From contig CAZWMD010000009.1 of NCBI GenBank assembly GCA_964634815.1, positions 1 through 64,000 of the forward strand: DNA of 64,000 nt, read 5' to 3'. Position 1 is the stretch's first letter. Each line of letters starts with the position of its first letter. The translations under genes and the position numbers were made by a program. The DNA is from JALZVT01 sp964634815 (GTDB taxonomy: Bacteria > Pseudomonadota > Gammaproteobacteria > Pseudomonadales > Azotimanducaceae). Below the pieces are notes generated by a model, which was not told the DNA's origin, made no database searches, and was given only the letters and a program-made list of their open reading frames with translations. Positions 35,409 to 43,838 of the stretch are shown in pieces.

Positions 35409-36230
35409 GTGAGTCAGAGATTCGCCTATACCACACTGGTTACGAACGCAGACTACGCGCTGGGTGCGCTCGCTCTGGCCCGATCTTTGGTTGCGGTGAA
35501 AAGTTGCTATCCGCTGATCGTAATGGTTACTGAGAACAGCGCACACGATCCAGCGACATCCGAGGGACTCGACAAACTCCAGTCTGCTGGCGCGACAATC
35601 AAAATAGTAAAGCCACTGCCTTTTAGTGATGGATTTAAAGGACGCCACAGTCGCCGCAGCCAACATGCTCGCTCGCCCTTCACTAAAGGAACAAAGCCCA
35701 TATTCCATGACCCTCTGGATAACTTTAGTAAACTCACCCTTTGGACGATGGACGAGTTTGAGCGAATTGTGTTTCTCGATGCCGATACTCTGGTCGTAAA
35801 AAACATCGATCGGCTGTTTGGGTATCCAGAGTTTTCGGCGGCGCCAAATCTTTACGAATCATTGAACGACATGCATCGACTGAACTCGGGTGTGTTTGTG
35901 GCCCAGCCGGATAGCGGTCGATTTGAAGCGATGATCAAAAGTCTGGATGCCCCCGAGGCCTACTGGCCGCGCACTGACCAGACTTTTCTCGAGCAGTATT
36001 TCCCGGCCTGGCATGGACTGCCCTATACATTCAACACACTTCAATACGTTTTCTTTAACTTGCCAAAACTCTGGGAATGGCGATCGATTAACGTAGTGCA
36101 TTACCAATACGAGAAACCCTGGCAAGAGCACAACCCAAGACGGGCAGAGCTTTTACCCCTGATCGATCTATGGCATCAGATGCTGGACGGTGCTTTACCA
36201 CCTGGCGAACTACGTACACCGCATGGCTGA
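35409..36230 (+). CDS. sqdD: GT8-family glycosyltransferase, SqdD-like
   Basis: A 273-residue glycogenin-like enzyme, RFAYTTLVTNADYALGALALARSL at the start and the DxD metal site VFLDADTLVV near the middle, followed by LNSGVFVAQPD and DQTFLEQYF. In Rhodobacter sphaeroides SqdD is also a GT8/glycogenin-like protein, placed between sqdB and sqdC, and is thought to transfer sulfoquinovose from UDP-sulfoquinovose. Synteny here is the same, so I assign sqdD by context. The start is GTG 35409; the ATG two bases earlier hits TGA at once. It overlaps the next gene by 8 nt. Confidence 0.75.
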   Translation: MSQRFAYTTLVTNADYALGALALARSLVAVKSCYPLIVMVTENSAHDPATSEGLDKLQSAGATIKIVKPLPFSDGFKGRHSRRSQHARSPFTKGTKPIFHDPLDNFSKLTLWTMDEFERIVFLDADTLVVKNIDRLFGYPEFSAAPNLYESLNDMHRLNSGVFVAQPDSGRFEAMIKSLDAPEAYWPRTDQTFLEQYFPAWHGLPYTFNTLQYVFFNLPKLWEWRSINVVHYQYEKPWQEHNPRRAELLPLIDLWHQMLDGALPPGELRTPHG

Positions 36231-37146
36231 CCTTAAAAAGGTAGTAGTTACCGGCGCAAGTGGTCGGGTGGGTCAGTTTGTGGTTCAGCGACTGATTGAC
36301 GAAGGCATCCAGGTTCGTGCAACCCAATCTCCCAACCGACATTCCAGCCTCAAGGAAAGCCTGCAAACAAGCCCTCTGTTGGAAACGGTGGTGTTTGATC
36401 TGCGCTGCCCCAACACAGCGGATGCGTTGCTTGCAGAATGTGATGCGCTGGTACACTGCGCCTTTGCTCACGCACCGGGTCGCTACCGCGGCGGTGAGGG
36501 TCGCGACGCAGCGGGGTTCTGGCGCGCGAACCTGTTGGCCACCCAGGCGTTGCTCGATGCATCCGGGCGCTGCGGCACAAGTCGGGTAATACTGCTTTCC
36601 AGTCGCGCAGTCTACGGCGGCCAAAGCTCAAAAGTCGTGAGCGATGCAAGCCCGGTTGCACCGGACTCTCACTATGGCGCGTTGAAGCGAGCCGAGGAAT
36701 CACTACTTGCCATTGCATCACGCCGTTACGGGTTTGACGGGGCAAGTCTCAGAGCCACCGGTATATACGGCGTGTTAACCGACATTTCCGAAAGCAAGTG
36801 GTTCAAAGAGTGCAAGCAAGTCACCGCGGGGCAGCCCATTACCGAGGTCCGGGCCGGTACAGAGGTGCATGGCGACGATTTGGCAGATGCACTATGGCGC
36901 CTACTGCGTGTACCCCCTGGAACTTTGGCCAGTCGAATATTCAACTGCAGTGATCAATGGGTGAGTAGCAGAATGCTTGCGCGCGAGCTGAATCAACTCA
37001 CAGATCAAGAGCTTGTGTTACCTGATCCAGTACCACCCGAAACGGTTCAGGGAGTGATGCGCTGTGATGGCCTGGCAAGCTTGGGCTGGCAACCCGCGGG
37101 TTATGCTCGCGTGATCGACGTGCTGAAAGAACTGCTAAACAGCTAA
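36223..37146 (+). CDS. sqdC: NAD(P)-binding SDR protein, SqdC-like
   Basis: A 307-residue extended-SDR protein: VVVTGASGRVGQFVVQRL (Rossmann), SSRAVYGG with the catalytic Ser region, HYGALKRAEESLL (YxxxK) and LRATGIYG. In R. sphaeroides the third gene of the sqd operon, sqdC, is a small oxidoreductase-like gene and its loss builds up sulfoquinovosyl-1-O-dihydroxyacetone; the present protein fits in size, fold and position, but synteny carries most of the weight. Its ATG lies inside the sqdD stop region, so translation is coupled. It converges with the HAD gene with a 4-nt overlap of 3' ends. Confidence 0.65.
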   Translation: MADLKKVVVTGASGRVGQFVVQRLIDEGIQVRATQSPNRHSSLKESLQTSPLLETVVFDLRCPNTADALLAECDALVHCAFAHAPGRYRGGEGRDAAGFWRANLLATQALLDASGRCGTSRVILLSSRAVYGGQSSKVVSDASPVAPDSHYGALKRAEESLLAIASRRYGFDGASLRATGIYGVLTDISESKWFKECKQVTAGQPITEVRAGTEVHGDDLADALWRLLRVPPGTLASRIFNCSDQWVSSRMLARELNQLTDQELVLPDPVPPETVQGVMRCDGLASLGWQPAGYARVIDVLKELLNS

Positions 37147-37952
37147 ACGAGCAACTCCAGCTCAGAAAGCGTTGCCAGGTGATAGGTGGGTTGATAGTAA
37201 GAACCCACGCTTTCATCATTTGCTACAGCTCTGTTGGTTGATGACACCAGTGCCACATCAAGTCCCGCCGATTTTGCGCCAACCACATCAAACTCAACCG
37301 AGTCGCCAACGTAGAGTATCTGACTGCGCTCCCGTTCGGCGATACCGAGTTGCCGCAGGGCACGATTGAAAATTTCTGCATCGGGTTTGCACGCTCCAAG
37401 TTCATCTGAACACATGGATTGCTCCATGAACTGATCGAGTCGGTAACGAGCTACCAATGGCTGCAGATACTCGGTTGCGTTGTTCGAGACAATAGCCAAA
37501 CGCGCTCGATCAGCAAGCGCCCGGAGTACAGGATGGCAATCGGGCTTCAACCGCAGCTGATCAAGCACCGCGCGGCACTGGCGATCAAAATAGCGCTGGG
37601 CAATCTGGTCAAGCTCTGTTGTAAGGTATCCCGAGCTTTGATATCGCTCCAGATCGCTGTCTCGACACAATTGCAACGCAATCAAACCGCGCAGCAGGTG
37701 TTCGGTAACCAACTGCTGATGGCGGTAGGCGCCTCGTTTTAAAAAGGCAGCATCCGTGGCGCGACGAGCTTGCTGGAAAAGATCCGCCAGCGCGGGCTGC
37801 TGACTCGCCGAGAAATGACCCAACTCCCGCACCGCCAGCCGTTGGTTGCGCTCCGAGTAGAAACGCGGCAAGGGCTCGAACAGGGTTCCTCCCTGGTCGA
37901 ACAACACCCAGCGGTATCGCCGGATCGAGCCTGATTTTTCAGTATTTTGCAC
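37143..37952 (-). CDS. HAD-superfamily hydrolase
   Basis: A 269-residue phosphatase-like protein. Motif I reads VLFDQGGTLFE: the nucleophile Asp is there but the usual second Asp is Gly. Motif II is AIVSNNA, motif III Lys lies near ACKPDAEIF, and motif IV is ILYVGDSVEFDVVGAKSAG. A helical cap follows motif I. It starts with GTG and no good ribosome-binding site, so the start is uncertain. Its 3' end overlaps sqdC on the other strand, so the pairing with the sqd genes may be only positional. Substrate unknown. Confidence 0.85.
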   Translation of the reverse strand: MQNTEKSGSIRRYRWVLFDQGGTLFEPLPRFYSERNQRLAVRELGHFSASQQPALADLFQQARRATDAAFLKRGAYRHQQLVTEHLLRGLIALQLCRDSDLERYQSSGYLTTELDQIAQRYFDRQCRAVLDQLRLKPDCHPVLRALADRARLAIVSNNATEYLQPLVARYRLDQFMEQSMCSDELGACKPDAEIFNRALRQLGIAERERSQILYVGDSVEFDVVGAKSAGLDVALVSSTNRAVANDESVGSYYQPTYHLATLSELELLV

Positions 37953-37984
37953 TAATTTTGATTACTTAAAGTAGTGGATCGAGT

Positions 37985-37996
37985 GCAGTACACTGC
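37985..37996. promoter_or_regulatory. Small dyad upstream of the HAD gene
   Basis: GCAGT-AC-ACTGC is a 12-bp dyad, 33 bp before the HAD start and 107 bp before the small exported gene in a divergent intergenic region. It could be an operator. It is short enough to be chance. Confidence 0.2.
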
Positions 37997-38102
37997 GTCC
38001 TAGTAGAATACCGCTGAACCGAACCCAGCGCATTGAAAATAGCGCCTTGAAAAAGCGCATCCCCAACACTCCAGACTTAACCAATCAATTCGAGTAGTCA
38101 CC

Positions 38103-38681
38103 GTGTCTAAAACGTACCGTTCATCATCAACGCCAATATCGCCAGTTTTTGGATCGATTGCCATCTGTCTGCTCGTTAGCCTGCTGTCGAGCACGCCAAT
38201 TGCCGCTGAAGAGACGCGCTTCCCAGGCCTGGAGGCATTGATGAGCGAGGAAGAATTTTCTCGCACCGGTCTTGATAAACTGACACCGGTGCAACGAGCC
38301 AACTTAAATCGATGGCTCGCAGCGCGGGCGCGCTTCAAGCTCGAAGAAATCAGCGATCCGAAAAAAGGTGAAAAGGCTCAAAAGTCTGCCAAATCAGACA
38401 CCAAGCCACCCAAACGCGTTGTGGCCAAGCGCCTGAGCCTCATTGAGCGCACGAAGGTAAAACCGATTCGTACGCGTATCGTAGGCCCCTTTCGCGGCTG
38501 GACCGGCAGTACAGTGTTCGCACTGGAAAACGGTCAGTACTGGAAGCAGCGCCAATCTGGCAATTACCGCTACAAGGCGGAGTCACCAGAGGTGGAACTG
38601 TTCAAGAATCGGCTCGGCTTCTGGGAAATCAAAATTCTCGCCACAGGCAAAACCGTCAAGGTTTCAAGATACGATCCTTAA
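38103..38681 (+). CDS. Exported protein of unknown function before a TonB receptor
   Basis: A 192-residue protein with a signal peptide (SIAICLLVSLLSSTPIAA, cleavage near EETR), a helical middle (LTPVQRANLNRWLAARARFK), a Lys-rich linker (about 80-110) and a C-terminal beta-rich block with GWTGSTVFALENGQYWKQRQ. That last block looks like a small exported beta-domain seen in several Gammaproteobacteria, but I cannot name it. GTG start at 38103; the stop comes only 5 bp before the receptor start, so the two form an operon. Confidence 0.6.
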   Translation: MSKTYRSSSTPISPVFGSIAICLLVSLLSSTPIAAEETRFPGLEALMSEEEFSRTGLDKLTPVQRANLNRWLAARARFKLEEISDPKKGEKAQKSAKSDTKPPKRVVAKRLSLIERTKVKPIRTRIVGPFRGWTGSTVFALENGQYWKQRQSGNYRYKAESPEVELFKNRLGFWEIKILATGKTVKVSRYDP

Positions 38682-38686
38682 GTATC

Positions 38687-41131
38687 ATGACTCAAGCGAT
38701 GAACATCACCCGCACAGTCGTCCTGATTGGGCTTGGCCTATACGCACTGTTTTCTGCACCTGTGATTTTGGCAGCCGAGGCACTGCACAAAGATCAAACC
38801 CTGGTCTTAACAGCCTCCGAGCTCGACAACGGACATCAACGCTTGAGCGAAGCCTTGGCGGCAGCCGTACCCGGCTACACTAGCCCTCTATTTGCGAACC
38901 GCGGCGCCAGTGCACACGCACGCGTTGTGCTCGATCGAGGGTTATCACCCGATCAAACCTTGATATTGGTGAACGGTGAGCGTCGTTACAAGTCGGCCAT
39001 TGCGCACGTTACTGACACTCCAGCCCAGGGCGCTTTTGCGGTAGACCTGGATGCCATACCGCTGGCAGCGATTGATCGGATAGAAATAACCCGCGCCAGT
39101 GGCAGCGTTCAGCATGGCAGTGCAGGCGGAGCAGGCGTCATCAATGTCGTACTAAAGAATCGAGATCAGGGTGGTGAACTCTATGCAGATTTCAGTCAAC
39201 ACAGTACGGAGGTCAGCGGTGTAGACGACGTCACCGCCACCGATGTTGCGCCGTCTGTTATCGGCCTTACTACCGCCGGTGATCGCAACCCGGATGACGG
39301 CGATGGTGATACCTTGCGCCTAGGTGGCAGCTGGGGTTTCAAGGTGGGCGATGCGGGGCGCCTGAACGCGGCTGCAAGCTTTATGGATCGCAAACGTACT
39401 TCGCGAGAAGGTTTTAGCCGCGACGCCTTGTTTCCACTTACTCCAGATGGAGAGTTTGATCAACGAGAGCTCACCACCGAACGCCTGCTACAGCGATTTG
39501 GTGATGCAGATACCCAGGAACTCAACTTCTCAGTTGCCTTTGAACAACAGGTACACGGCCTAACCTTCAATCTGTTGGCAAGCTACGCGGCTCGTACCGC
39601 CAAGAGTTTTGCGGCATACCAGCGGCCAATCAGCGCCCCGGACTCAATTGGTGTTTTCCCGGAGGGCTATTTGCCGGAACAAGCCTCTGATAGCGACGGT
39701 CTGTCCGTCACACTGCAGCTGGCTGGCACCCATTTTGGATGGGACTGGCTAGCCACTTACCATCAGGGTGAAGATGAACTCGACTGGACACTGCAAGACA
39801 GTATTAATTTGAGTCTCGATCTGGACCCACTCAACCCTGTTGTTGCGGCGCCTATTACCGAGTTTTTAATCGGCAACAACGAAAGTCGTATTCAGGAGTT
39901 ATCTCTGAAAACGAACCGCTATATCAAACTGCCCCTGGCAGATAGCAACCGCCTGCAACTGGGTTTTGACTATCAACTCGGTGATCACGAAATCGAGCGC
40001 GGTGACCAGGCGTCATTTCTGGACGGTGGCAGAATAAATTCAAACGGTGTGTCGGAGCAAAGTGGCTCTCAGCAGGTTATAGGTATCAGACCAGACAACG
40101 AGTTTGATGAAGGCAGGGTCAGCTATGCCGTTTTTGCGGAGCTGCAGAGCGCCTGGGATGCGCATGATCTAAGTAGCCGAATTGGTGCCCGGTACAATGA
40201 CTATGACGATATTGGCTCTGAATTTGATGTGAGCATAGGCATCTCCTGGCAACCGCAGGATGCCTTGCGGCTAAACGCTGACATTAGCCGCGGTCATCGA
40301 GCTCCGGATATCGGTCAGCGTTTCTATAATGGTACTTTTGTACGCTACTTCGACCAGGCACTCACTCGAGTCGAGATTTTGGGTTCGGAAACTGAGCTGG
40401 CAGAAGGTTTGGGTGCTTCCCAACTAACGGCAGAAACATCAGTCAGTGCGAACCTCTCTGCTCACTGGCAACTGTCCGATGCCCTTCGTATAAGAGCCGC
40501 CTTCGCCTGGCTCGATCTCGATGACCGGGTTTTGCTGAGCGAAGCCCTGGCAAGTTCAGAGATCGATAGCGCTTTCCAGCTTGCAGGAATCGACGCCGAG
40601 CGAGCGGCGTTTTACATCAATGGTGCAGACACTGAAACCACCAGCCTCGACATAGGAACCAGTTACAGACTCACCCTACCAGGCAGCTATATAGATTTTG
40701 ACCTGGATGCATCGCTCTACAATACAAATGCCAGTAGCAATTCGGCGGCGATTGAGAGGCGAGTGCTTCAGCGACTGGAGGAAGGTGGCCCCGGTGCAAA
40801 AGTGCATTTCAGAACAAACTGGCAACGCCCCAGAACTTCACTTGAATTTCGCGCTACCTGGTTTGGTGATTCCACTCACCCTGGTGACACTGCCGCCGCA
40901 GATCACGACAACGGCACAGGTTTGTTACTGGATCTGACATTGGAATATGTGCTGAACAAAACGGTGACAGCAACCATCGGCGGTCTGAATCTGTTCGACG
41001 CTTACCCGGACGAATTCTCCTCCGATACAACACTATCTCCCAATGGTTTCGAAATCCCCTTCTCAAGCTATACGCCCTGGGGATTCAATGGCAGATCTGT
41101 ATTCTTTGCGTTACGGGCAACTTTACCCTAA
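38687..41131 (+). CDS. TonB-dependent receptor
   Basis: An 814-residue outer-membrane protein with signal peptide (cleavage near ILAAEA), a plug domain with LFANRGASAHARVVLDRG, LILVNGERRYKS, AIDRIEITRASGSVQHGSAGGAGVINVVLK and a long beta-barrel. The LVNGERRYKSA style and the VNGER/ITRASGS motifs match the large TonB-dependent receptor families for carbohydrates and other organics as well as B12-type ones; the ligand is not known. The protein ends in RATLP, not an aromatic residue, which is unusual for an outer-membrane barrel. It is preceded by the exported 192-residue protein. Confidence 0.85.
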   Translation: MTQAMNITRTVVLIGLGLYALFSAPVILAAEALHKDQTLVLTASELDNGHQRLSEALAAAVPGYTSPLFANRGASAHARVVLDRGLSPDQTLILVNGERRYKSAIAHVTDTPAQGAFAVDLDAIPLAAIDRIEITRASGSVQHGSAGGAGVINVVLKNRDQGGELYADFSQHSTEVSGVDDVTATDVAPSVIGLTTAGDRNPDDGDGDTLRLGGSWGFKVGDAGRLNAAASFMDRKRTSREGFSRDALFPLTPDGEFDQRELTTERLLQRFGDADTQELNFSVAFEQQVHGLTFNLLASYAARTAKSFAAYQRPISAPDSIGVFPEGYLPEQASDSDGLSVTLQLAGTHFGWDWLATYHQGEDELDWTLQDSINLSLDLDPLNPVVAAPITEFLIGNNESRIQELSLKTNRYIKLPLADSNRLQLGFDYQLGDHEIERGDQASFLDGGRINSNGVSEQSGSQQVIGIRPDNEFDEGRVSYAVFAELQSAWDAHDLSSRIGARYNDYDDIGSEFDVSIGISWQPQDALRLNADISRGHRAPDIGQRFYNGTFVRYFDQALTRVEILGSETELAEGLGASQLTAETSVSANLSAHWQLSDALRIRAAFAWLDLDDRVLLSEALASSEIDSAFQLAGIDAERAAFYINGADTETTSLDIGTSYRLTLPGSYIDFDLDASLYNTNASSNSAAIERRVLQRLEEGGPGAKVHFRTNWQRPRTSLEFRATWFGDSTHPGDTAAADHDNGTGLLLDLTLEYVLNKTVTATIGGLNLFDAYPDEFSSDTTLSPNGFEIPFSSYTPWGFNGRSVFFALRATLP

Positions 41132-41137
41132 GCAAAC

Positions 41138-42859
41138 TCAGGATGCTTTGTGAATGCTGAGCTGAGGAAACGGAATAGTCCAGCCAAACTCAGCACAGGC
41201 ATCCACGTTCCAGCGTTGAATAGCGCGACGCAACCGATTATAGATGTCCGCGACCTGACCACTGAAGTCAGCGATAACAACAACATCCAGTGAAGATGCG
41301 GCCGCGTTCTCAAACTCGATACGTAGATTGAGTAGCGTCTCGCCATACCCTTCAGCTTCGATGCGCTGTGTTAGGTATGACTCAAGTTGAGCCAGAACAT
41401 CGGTAGTGGCGATTTGCAGATGATCGTAACTAATTCCCAGGGTTTCCTTGATACGGAAGTTAGTGCTCAGGTTGATTGGGCTTTGGCTCAAAAACTCTTG
41501 AGTGTGGAAAGTACGGTGCGCACCACCCCGCTCAATCATTTGAACAAGTTCGGGAGAAATACCAACCACCTTACCGCGTCGTTGGTCCGGCAGTAGTACC
41601 CAATCTCCTTTCTGGCATGGAAACCAGGGCTCGGCTGGATTGAAAGGCCTCGAACGCAGATCAACGAGATCATCAATTTTAATCCGTAACTCAAGATCCG
41701 CCGTTGGGTTTTCGAGTAGCGTGAAAAAGTTTATTTGCTTAACTCGCCAGGGCAAGCCATCTACTTCAATTCGCTCCCCCTCTCGAACGGTGCCTATATT
41801 CAAAAATAGCTGAATTTGATGCCAGAATCGAGGCACTGCTGTGCGCAGCGTCAGCGCAATTCCAAGGAGCAACAACAGACCTATGCTAAAGAGCATCCAG
41901 TCTTCAGCAAGATAGAAAACAACCATGGGGCCAAGAATGGCTGCCATCATGATTCCAATGCGAAACAACAGATCAAACAGTCGAGTCCTGAAGCTACGCA
42001 GTTCCGCGCGATATCCAGGCATAAATCGCTCCAGCGCGCGATACACCAAACGCCCGAGAAGCAAAACGCCTAATACCGCAAGAATCGCCTGCCCCAGGTA
42101 AAGGCCCCGATTACGCACAAAGGTTTTGAAGTAGCTCTGCGAGGCTTCAGTAAGAGACACTTCCGTACTTTCGAGCTTGGCAAGCTGAAACTCCGCCGAT
42201 TGGAGTTGGCTGGTCATAAAGGTCAACTGGTTTTGCCATTCGCCCTGCATTTGCACAAGGCTTTGTCTAACCGTTTCATTGTCGGCATTCACCAGTAACG
42301 TATCCAGGTTATCTATTGCGCCCTGGGCAATCGGAATGCGTTCACCAAAATAGTCCAGCTTGTCGCGCAAAGCTGCCTTTGCACGAACATGTGAGGTCAA
42401 GCCTTTGAGTTCTTTCATCAAAGGTTCGAGCAGAGAGAACAATTCCTGTTGAAAATTAAACGCCTCGGGCTCTGCTTCCGTTAGCGAGGCAATATCTGTC
42501 CCTGTCGCTATTTCGCTAATGCTGTTTTGAGTCGAATCCAGATCTGCCTTCAAAGATTCGATGCGTTTTTGCAGATCAGGTTTTTCAACATCCGAGACAA
42601 ACTCGATTTGTTGAGTAGCATCGCGGATATCTCTGGCGAGCCGGTCACGCAAAGTAACCAGTGAGGTCAGCGTGTCCAGAGAATCTTCCAGGAGCACTTC
42701 TGCATCCTGTTCTATCTGCTGCGCCTCCGAGAGCTCCACTGGCTCAATGGGTGTTTCTTGTTTTTCTGCTGGGGCCGCAGCATGAGCAGCCGGTTGCACG
42801 CTCCACAGTAGCGCCATTATTAGCGCGAATGTTAGCGCCGTGATCAACGTTTTAGACAT
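41138..42859 (-). CDS. MscS-family mechanosensitive channel
   Basis: A 573-residue protein. A signal peptide (MSKTLITALTFALIMALLWS, cleaved after AHA) is followed by a periplasmic coiled-coil region (residues about 30-250, with repeated RLARDIRDATQQIEFVSD-like helices). Then come four or five TM helices (about 250-370) and the MscS beta-domain (RVKQINFFTLLENPTADLEL) and C-terminal region. It probably opens under hypo-osmotic shock. ATG 42859 is chosen because it begins a good signal peptide; an in-frame extension upstream looks non-coding. It follows the alpha/beta hydrolase on the same strand. Confidence 0.85.
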   Translation of the reverse strand: MSKTLITALTFALIMALLWSVQPAAHAAAPAEKQETPIEPVELSEAQQIEQDAEVLLEDSLDTLTSLVTLRDRLARDIRDATQQIEFVSDVEKPDLQKRIESLKADLDSTQNSISEIATGTDIASLTEAEPEAFNFQQELFSLLEPLMKELKGLTSHVRAKAALRDKLDYFGERIPIAQGAIDNLDTLLVNADNETVRQSLVQMQGEWQNQLTFMTSQLQSAEFQLAKLESTEVSLTEASQSYFKTFVRNRGLYLGQAILAVLGVLLLGRLVYRALERFMPGYRAELRSFRTRLFDLLFRIGIMMAAILGPMVVFYLAEDWMLFSIGLLLLLGIALTLRTAVPRFWHQIQLFLNIGTVREGERIEVDGLPWRVKQINFFTLLENPTADLELRIKIDDLVDLRSRPFNPAEPWFPCQKGDWVLLPDQRRGKVVGISPELVQMIERGGAHRTFHTQEFLSQSPINLSTNFRIKETLGISYDHLQIATTDVLAQLESYLTQRIEAEGYGETLLNLRIEFENAAASSLDVVVIADFSGQVADIYNRLRRAIQRWNVDACAEFGWTIPFPQLSIHKAS

Positions 42860-42890
42860 GGCAGGGCCGGCAGGCCACGGCCAAGAGCGA

Positions 42891-43781
42891 CTATCCAACG
42901 CGGGGCAAGATCGCTTGCAGGGCGTGAATAAACTCGAGAGGTTGGTCGAGAAAAACATGGTGCTGCGCTGACTTTATTTCCGTGGCAGGAAACTCATTCG
43001 GCACCAACTCTCGCAGATACTCAAGCGTTCGTTGGGTGAATGAATCACTGTGTTCGCCGTAAATCACTCCAAGTGGCAAAGTGAGGCCCTGGTAGTCTTC
43101 TGGCAGTCGATCGGCATCGGTAATGGTCATTGGCAGATCATCATCAAACTTCCAGGCCCAACCACCATCTGCAGGCATCAATGAGTTGCGCGCGATGTAC
43201 TCAAGAATGTAACCGTTGGCACAATCCTGTGGCGGCTGCAGCCGAAAACGGCTCTCGGCGCTCTTCCGATCTGGATAGATCTTCGAGCGGCCGCTCATCA
43301 TACTGGGGCGTTCCGGTTCCGGCTCATCGGGCGGACGTATGCCGGAGTCAACCAGGATGAGTTTGCCAAACCGGCCAGGGTATTTGTTGACCGCCTTGGC
43401 GGCCATACCTCCACCGAAGCTGTGGGCAACGACAACCACATCGGTATCAAACCCCGCATCGTCGCAGACCGCTTTTATCTCATCGGCAAACACAGACCCC
43501 GAATACTCATAACGATAGTCCGAGTCGCCCATGCCGGTGAGATCCATGGCGGCGACACAGTAGTCATCGGTGAGAGCCGGCGCAATGAAATCCCACCAGC
43601 GGGAATGCGCGTGCATGCCGTGTATCAATAACATCCCGGGTTTGGATTTGTCGCCATAACGCCGATACATAACATCACACTCATCCACTTCAACCGAGCG
43701 TGATTCGGGTTCGGTTTCTACTGCGGCGAAAAACCAGTCCGGGATTTTTGGGGTGTCCGCGTTGGAATCCCATCGAGCCAT
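42891..43781 (-). CDS. Alpha/beta hydrolase
   Basis: A 296-residue alpha/beta-fold hydrolase. GMLLIHGMHAHSRWW contains the HG oxyanion motif, VVVAHSFGGGMAAKA holds the nucleophile Ser (SxG), and QHHVFLDQP near the C-terminus has the catalytic His; the acid is probably the Asp in ILVDSG or in GEHSDSF. It lies between an acyl-CoA dehydrogenase pair and the MscS gene on one strand, so it may hydrolyse an ester or a thioester in the same catabolic pathway. Substrate unknown. Confidence 0.85.
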   Translation of the reverse strand: MARWDSNADTPKIPDWFFAAVETEPESRSVEVDECDVMYRRYGDKSKPGMLLIHGMHAHSRWWDFIAPALTDDYCVAAMDLTGMGDSDYRYEYSGSVFADEIKAVCDDAGFDTDVVVVAHSFGGGMAAKAVNKYPGRFGKLILVDSGIRPPDEPEPERPSMMSGRSKIYPDRKSAESRFRLQPPQDCANGYILEYIARNSLMPADGGWAWKFDDDLPMTITDADRLPEDYQGLTLPLGVIYGEHSDSFTQRTLEYLRELVPNEFPATEIKSAQHHVFLDQPLEFIHALQAILPRVG

Positions 43782-43816
43782 AGCGCTCTCCGCGTTAACC
43801 TGTCAACAACCAGGCG

Positions 43817-43838
43817 TTTTCTATAGATTTTCTATAGT
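43817..43838. repeat. 11-bp tandem duplication over an acyl-CoA dehydrogenase stop codon
   Basis: TTTTCTATAGA (43817-43827) is followed by TTTTCTATAGT (43828-43838). The second copy contains the stop codon (CTA, 43832-43834) of the minus-strand acyl-CoA dehydrogenase gene. Confidence 0.6.
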
